NCBI GenBank assembly: GCA_028682985.1
Contig: JAJRAE010000020.1
Location: forward strand, 1 to 8,571
Length of the DNA stretch: 8,571 nucleotides
Origin: Methanobacterium sp.
GTDB lineage: Archaea; Methanobacteriota; Methanobacteria; Methanobacteriales; Methanobacteriaceae
Reading direction: 5' to 3'
Position numbers and translations under genes: made by a program. The notes under the pieces are model-generated. The model did not search any database. It was not told the DNA's origin and saw only the letters and a list, made by a program, of their open reading frames with translations. This document shows, piece after piece, positions 5,495 through 8,571 of this stretch (position 1 is its first letter; each line of letters opens with the position of its first letter).

Positions 5495-7639
5495 TCAGGT
5501 GTTAAATTTCTCTTCTTTAAATATAATCCTGAATGAAGTACCATTTTCAGTATCCAGGATTAAATCCCCGTCAATTTGAGAAGTGAGACTGTTAACAATT
5601 TGTAATCCCAGTGAAGTTGTATTCCTGATGTCCAGGTCTTCAGGAAGGCCCACACCATTATCAAATACTTCTAAAAATAGTTTATCATCCTTTCTGGTGA
5701 AGTTAATTTTAATTTCCCCTTGATGACCATCAGGAAAGGCATGTTTCATACTATTGGTGATAAGTTCATTTACAATAAGACCCAGGGGAATGGCGGTATT
5801 TATATCCAGCATAATATTTTCTACATTCAAATCAAGTTTTATCAGGCTCTCATCCATTACATAAGTGTTGAATAGTGAGTTAGCTAATGTTTCTATGTAT
5901 TCCCCAAAATTTATGTGTTTAAGATCTGTTGATTGGTAAAGTCGTTCATGTATCAGGGCCATTGAATCAGCTCGTGCCTGGCTTTCCTTGAAGAGTTTTA
6001 GATCATCTTTATCCTGAATATCCTGTGATTGCAGTTCTAATAAGCTGGAGATGATCATTAAGTTATTTTTTACTCGATGATGAATCTCCTTTAAAAGCAT
6101 TTCCTTTTCCTGCAGTACGTTTCTAAGCTCATTTTCCATTTTTTTACGTTCAGTAATATCTCTTAAAGAACCTTCAATACCAATTACATTATTATTTTTA
6201 TCTAACCAGGGATGGGCGTTTGTTGAAACATAAAGTAGTTCGTTATCCTTATTTTTTAATTTAACCTCATAATCTGATATTTCACCCTTCTGGTTTATGG
6301 TCTCCAGTAGAATTTGCCTATCATCCGGATTTGAATAGACCGATTCCACCTGTTTACCAATTAATTCTTCCCGGGTAAAACCAGAATATCGATAAATTGA
6401 GGGACTGATTTCTGAGATTAAACCGTTGTTAAAGATCTGGTAGAACACATCCTGCATATTATCAAATATTTTCCTGTATTTTCTTTCACTTTCCTTAATG
6501 TCGTTTTCTGCTTTTATATGGGCCGAAATATCCCGGGCTATAGAAAATACAATTTCTTCACCGTTTAATTCGAAAATATCTGCACTGATTTCCACTGGAA
6601 TTATCTTACCGGTCTTTGTAATATTAAAGGATTCAAATGTTGATTTACCATTTCTCTGCAGGTTATCCATTCTTTGGGGCATCATATTTTTGATATCAGG
6701 TGTATTAATGTCCTGTGGGCCTAAATTTAGAAGTTCCTCTTTACTATAACCCAACCTCTCACAGGCCACTTTATTCACATCAAAAAATTTCCCGGGCAGT
6801 CCATCTACTATTTTATGTAAAAAGAAGGCGTCATTTGCATTGTTAAAGACTTCTCTGAATTTCTCTTCATTTTCTTTTAAAGCGATTTTAGCGGAATGCA
6901 TCTCTGTAATATCTCGGGCGATGGTGGATGCTCCTACAATATTTCCATCAGAATCATTTATGGGGGATATATTAATAGAGACTTGGATTATATCCCCGTT
7001 TTTATCTGCCCTTTGAGCTTCATAATTTTTGATTTCCTGGTTATTCTTAATTTTCTCCAGAATAAAGCTTTCATCAGCATTACCTGGCGGGATTAGTGTG
7101 GATATATTTTTTCCAAGTATTTCCTGTGCAGAATATCCATAAATCTTCTCAGCACCAAGATTCCAGCTGGTAATTATGCCATTTAAATCTTTACTTATAA
7201 TGGCATCATTTGAATGTCTCACTATATCTGCCAGTCTCTCATTAGTTTTTTCAAGCTGTTTACGCTGGGTATCATCATGTACTATATGGACACTGCCTTT
7301 AAGTTCACCATCATCAAAAATGGGAGATACAGAAACAATTAAATCTTTATTTACATTGTTTTCATGAAATTCTTCTGCATGTGGCTTTAAATCTTTAAGC
7401 ATCATTTCATGGGGACATAGGAAGTGTGGTTCATTTTGAGAATGTATCAGGGAATAACAATGCTTTCCTAGTATATCCTGGGCATCTATCTTTAAAAATT
7501 CAACCATAGCTTTATTAACTTTTATAATCCTAAAATCAGTGTCAATGATGGCAATGGAATCAGGAACAGCGTTGAATATTAATTCCCATTCTCTATTAAG
7601 AAGATCGGTATTTTCTGAACTATTTTTATCTTTAAACAT
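5495..7639 (-). CDS. Cytosolic four-PAS sensor histidine kinase (HisKA_2/HATPase_c)
   Basis: The 714-residue protein has no membrane segment or signal peptide. Four PAS domains follow each other at about residues 15-128 (WELIFNAVPDSIAIIDTDFR), 133-248 (IVRHSNDAIISKDLNG), 258-378 (FREVFNNANDAFFLH) and 386-500 (YRKIFDNMQDVFYQI), each closing with a DIT/DIS/DDT-type PAC end. The kinase core has the HisKA_2 motif LKEIHHRVKNNL, with the phosphoacceptor His at 521 (or 520). The ATPase domain carries the N box VNELITNSMKHAF (N624), the G1 box DNGVGLP (660-666) and the G2-like SLGLQIV (676-682). It should sense a cytoplasmic small molecule, redox state or gas and autophosphorylate. The first PAS contains C61, C75 and nearby histidines in an LCPH context, a possible ligand or metal site (inference). 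No response regulator is adjacent, so it is an orphan kinase, as is common in Methanobacterium. AGGTTGA 5 nt before the ATG acts as ribosome binding site. Confidence 0.94.
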   Translation of the reverse strand: MFKDKNSSENTDLLNREWELIFNAVPDSIAIIDTDFRIIKVNKAMVEFLKIDAQDILGKHCYSLIHSQNEPHFLCPHEMMLKDLKPHAEEFHENNVNKDLIVSVSPIFDDGELKGSVHIVHDDTQRKQLEKTNERLADIVRHSNDAIISKDLNGIITSWNLGAEKIYGYSAQEILGKNISTLIPPGNADESFILEKIKNNQEIKNYEAQRADKNGDIIQVSINISPINDSDGNIVGASTIARDITEMHSAKIALKENEEKFREVFNNANDAFFLHKIVDGLPGKFFDVNKVACERLGYSKEELLNLGPQDINTPDIKNMMPQRMDNLQRNGKSTFESFNITKTGKIIPVEISADIFELNGEEIVFSIARDISAHIKAENDIKESERKYRKIFDNMQDVFYQIFNNGLISEISPSIYRYSGFTREELIGKQVESVYSNPDDRQILLETINQKGEISDYEVKLKNKDNELLYVSTNAHPWLDKNNNVIGIEGSLRDITERKKMENELRNVLQEKEMLLKEIHHRVKNNLMIISSLLELQSQDIQDKDDLKLFKESQARADSMALIHERLYQSTDLKHINFGEYIETLANSLFNTYVMDESLIKLDLNVENIMLDINTAIPLGLIVNELITNSMKHAFPDGHQGEIKINFTRKDDKLFLEVFDNGVGLPEDLDIRNTTSLGLQIVNSLTSQIDGDLILDTENGTSFRIIFKEEKFNT

Positions 7640-7693
7640 TCAAATCAACCTGCAAAAATATTGAAAATGATTAATTTAAGATTTATTAATTTA

Positions 7694-7703
7694 GATATAA
7701 AAT
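7694..7703 (-). promoter_or_regulatory. TATA-like box for the histidine kinase gene
   Basis: The minus strand reads ATTTTATATC here, giving a predicted start near 7670 and a leader of about 30 nt before the ATG at 7639. Two imperfect copies of ATTAATTTA(A)GAT (7670-7682 and 7685-7696) lie across the site. Confidence 0.45.
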
Positions 7704-7713
7704 TTTTTTAATT

Positions 7714-7762
7714 TTTAATCTCATATAATTTCATTACATTTAATCTCATATAATTCATTACA
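7714..7762. repeat. Abutting tandem repeat, two copies of ~25 bp, upstream of tsr3
   Basis: Copy 1 (7714-7738) and copy 2 (7739-7762) share TTTAATCTCATATAATT followed by CATTACA. The only difference is one T missing in copy 2, and there is no spacer between them. They lie in the 185-bp intergenic region between the divergent kinase and tsr3 genes. They could be a recent slippage duplication or two binding sites for a regulator. They are too few and spacer-less to be a CRISPR array. Confidence 0.85.
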
Positions 7763-7769
7763 ATAAGGA

Positions 7770-7784
7770 ATTCAATGATTGAAT
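7770..7784. promoter_or_regulatory. 15-bp palindrome, candidate operator before the tsr3 promoter
   Basis: ATTCAAT-G-ATTGAAT is a perfect inverted repeat with a one-base centre. It sits a few bases upstream of the TATA-like box at 7789-7796, where a bound dimeric regulator would affect TBP/TFB access. Function is inferred from position and symmetry only. Confidence 0.5.
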
Positions 7785-7788
7785 CCAT

Positions 7789-7796
7789 AAATATAT
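7789..7796 (+). promoter_or_regulatory. TATA-like box of the tsr3-rpl40e operon
   Basis: AAATATAT lies about 30 bp before the tsr3 ATG at 7825, predicting transcription start only a few bases before the start codon, so a very short-leader or near-leaderless mRNA. This agrees with the lack of a good Shine-Dalgarno site before tsr3. A second TATA-like string TTATATAA at 7807-7814 is too close to the ATG to serve this gene. Confidence 0.45.
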
Positions 7797-7824
7797 CATG
7801 AGTTGATTATATAACAGAGAAATT

Positions 7825-8334
7825 ATGAAGGTCACCATCTATCATGCAGAGGAATGTGATCGCCGCAAATGCACCTCAATACGGCTGGCTCGCAGGGGAA
7901 AGATTAAAATAGTAACTAAATTAAACAAGTTAACTACCGGGGCAATAGTACTTGATCCATTTTCCGAAAAGGCACTTTCACCTGAAGACCGAAAAAAAGT
8001 AGAGGAAAATGGTATTACGGCTCTGGACTGTTCATGGAAAAAGATTAAAAGCTCTTCTGTAATGTTTAAGGGTAGAAAGAATCATAGATCCCTCCCTTTC
8101 CTTGTAGCAGCTAACCCCACCAATTATGGTAAGCCTTGCATACTTTCCACTGCTGAGGCTATTGCAGCAACCTTTTATATAGTGGGGTGTAAAGATAATG
8201 CTATCAATATTATGTCCCAATTCAAGTGGGGACCTCATTTTCTAGAGCTGAACCGTGAGCTTTTAGAAGCTTATTCCCAGGCAAAAGACAGTCGGGAAGT
8301 TGTAAATATTCAGAATGATTTTATAGGAGGATAA
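7825..8334 (+). CDS. tsr3: Tsr3 (DUF367) rRNA aminocarboxypropyltransferase
   Basis: The 169-residue protein matches archaeal Tsr3 along its full length. Visible signatures are the N-terminal YHAEECDRRKCTSIRLAR (6-23), LDPFSEKALSPEDR (43-56), ALDCSWK (66-72), RSLPFLVAANPTNYGKP (88-104), LSTAEAIAATFYIVG (107-121) and FKWGPHFLELNRELLEAY (133-150). Tsr3 uses S-adenosylmethionine to transfer the 3-amino-3-carboxypropyl group onto N1-methylpseudouridine in the helix 31 loop of small-subunit rRNA (yeast 18S position 1191 equivalent), a late step in 40S/30S maturation. It has the SPOUT-like SAM-binding fold but a different reaction from methylation. The ATG lacks a strong Shine-Dalgarno site and lies just after the predicted transcription start. 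The rpl40e gene follows after 3 nt, so both are one ribosome-biogenesis operon. Confidence 0.95.
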   Translation: MKVTIYHAEECDRRKCTSIRLARRGKIKIVTKLNKLTTGAIVLDPFSEKALSPEDRKKVEENGITALDCSWKKIKSSSVMFKGRKNHRSLPFLVAANPTNYGKPCILSTAEAIAATFYIVGCKDNAINIMSQFKWGPHFLELNRELLEAYSQAKDSREVVNIQNDFIGG

Positions 8335-8337
8335 ATA

Positions 8338-8484
8338 ATGGCTAGATTTGAAGAAGCAGAAAATAGATTATTCAAGATCAAAATATGTCTCAAATGTAAC
8401 GCGAGAAACCCGCCAACTGCAAAAACCTGCAGAAAATGTGGATATAAAGGTTTGAGATACAAGGCCAAAGAGCCTAGAGGATAA
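8338..8484 (+). CDS. rpl40e: Large ribosomal subunit protein eL40 (L40e)
   Basis: This short gene encodes 48 residues: MARFEEAENRLFKIKIC, then LKCNARNPPTAKTCRKCGYKG, then LRYKAKEPRG. The four cysteines C17, C20, C31 and C34 form the C4 zinc finger of eL40, and the basic composition and length match archaeal L40e, which in eukaryotes is made as a ubiquitin fusion but here stands alone. The start ATG follows the tsr3 stop by 3 nt, and its Shine-Dalgarno AGGAGG (8325-8330) lies inside the last codons of tsr3, so translation is coupled. It is a component of the large subunit near the factor-binding region. Confidence 0.97.
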   Translation: MARFEEAENRLFKIKICLKCNARNPPTAKTCRKCGYKGLRYKAKEPRG

Positions 8485-8491
8485 AAAAAGG

Positions 8492-8501
8492 TTTTATATA
8501 T
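8492..8501 (+). promoter_or_regulatory. TATA-like box downstream of rpl40e
   Basis: TTTTATATAT is a very good match to an archaeal TATA box, 8 bp after the rpl40e stop. A transcript from it would begin around 8520, in or after the hairpin, and could serve a gene beyond the window. Because the region is AT-rich, the match alone does not prove a promoter. Confidence 0.4.
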
Positions 8502-8503
8502 CT

Positions 8504-8530
8504 AAAGGGCACAAATCCCTTTTTATTTCA
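8504..8530 (+). terminator. Hairpin with T-rich tail after the tsr3-rpl40e operon
   Basis: AAAGGG (8504-8509) can pair with CCCTTT (8517-8522) across a seven-base loop, followed at once by TTATTTCATTATTATTT. The stem is short (6 bp, three G-C), so T-rich sequence probably contributes most of the termination signal. Confidence 0.45.
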
Positions 8531-8571
8531 TTATTATTTATTTTTGATTATTCCGTTTAAATAAGTGATTA

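Noticed and set aside
6498..7367. Three plus-strand frames of 63-83 residues
   Set aside because: All are antisense to the PAS domains of the histidine kinase and lack recognisable domains or ribosome binding sites.
7714..7762. Short CRISPR-like repeat
   Set aside because: There are only two copies with no spacer between them and no cas genes nearby.
8032..8238. 68-residue minus-strand frame
   Set aside because: It is antisense to conserved Tsr3 motifs, so the plus-strand gene accounts for the open frame.

Overview
The window looks like a piece of chromosome from a mesophilic methanogenic archaeon, most likely Methanobacteriales (Methanobacterium-like). This rests on the archaeal/eukaryotic-type ribosomal protein L40e, a Tsr3 (DUF367) rRNA-modification enzyme, a DUF116 protein, a ChlI-ChlD fused chelatase-like protein, a soluble multi-PAS histidine kinase with a HisKA_2-type core, archaeal TATA-like boxes, GGTGA-type Shine-Dalgarno sites and AT-rich spacers. 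The assignment comes from family knowledge and base composition, not from a search.

Layout. Positions 1-1234 (+) hold the 3' end of a DUF2178-like membrane protein gene, a 64-residue Cro/CI-type regulator and a trans-aconitate-methyltransferase-like SAM enzyme, closely spaced and probably co-transcribed. Positions 1309-2722 (-) hold, in transcription order, a 51-residue zinc-ribbon protein gene not listed among ORFs of 60 or more residues, an unrecognised 160-residue protein gene that overlaps it, and a separate DUF116 gene probably with its own promoter. Positions 2908-5441 (+), divergent from the zinc-ribbon gene, hold a magnesium-chelatase-like AAA+/VWA protein and a flavin-reductase-family protein. 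Both appear to start at TTG behind strong Shine-Dalgarno sites. Positions 5495-7639 (-) hold a cytosolic four-PAS sensor histidine kinase, convergent with the flavin reductase gene across an AT-rich bidirectional terminator-like spacer. Positions 7825-8484 (+) hold the tsr3-rpl40e ribosome operon. Its promoter region carries an abutting tandem ~25-bp repeat and a 15-bp palindrome just before a TATA-like box. The last 87 bases hold a TATA-like element and a small hairpin with a T-rich tail.

How the genes work together. Three units are coherent: membrane protein plus small regulator (a recurrent archaeal pairing), chelatase-like protein plus flavin protein (role unknown, but possibly one metal-cofactor or redox process), and Tsr3 plus L40e (ribosome maturation). 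The histidine kinase has no response regulator in the window.

Most of the region is ordinary archaeal chromosome with no mobile element, CRISPR array or defence system. The points most worth a second look are the overlapping zinc-ribbon/unknown-protein pair divergent from the chelatase-like operon, the function of a chelatase I-D fusion in an organism expected to lack chlorophyll, and the repeat/palindrome cluster upstream of tsr3.
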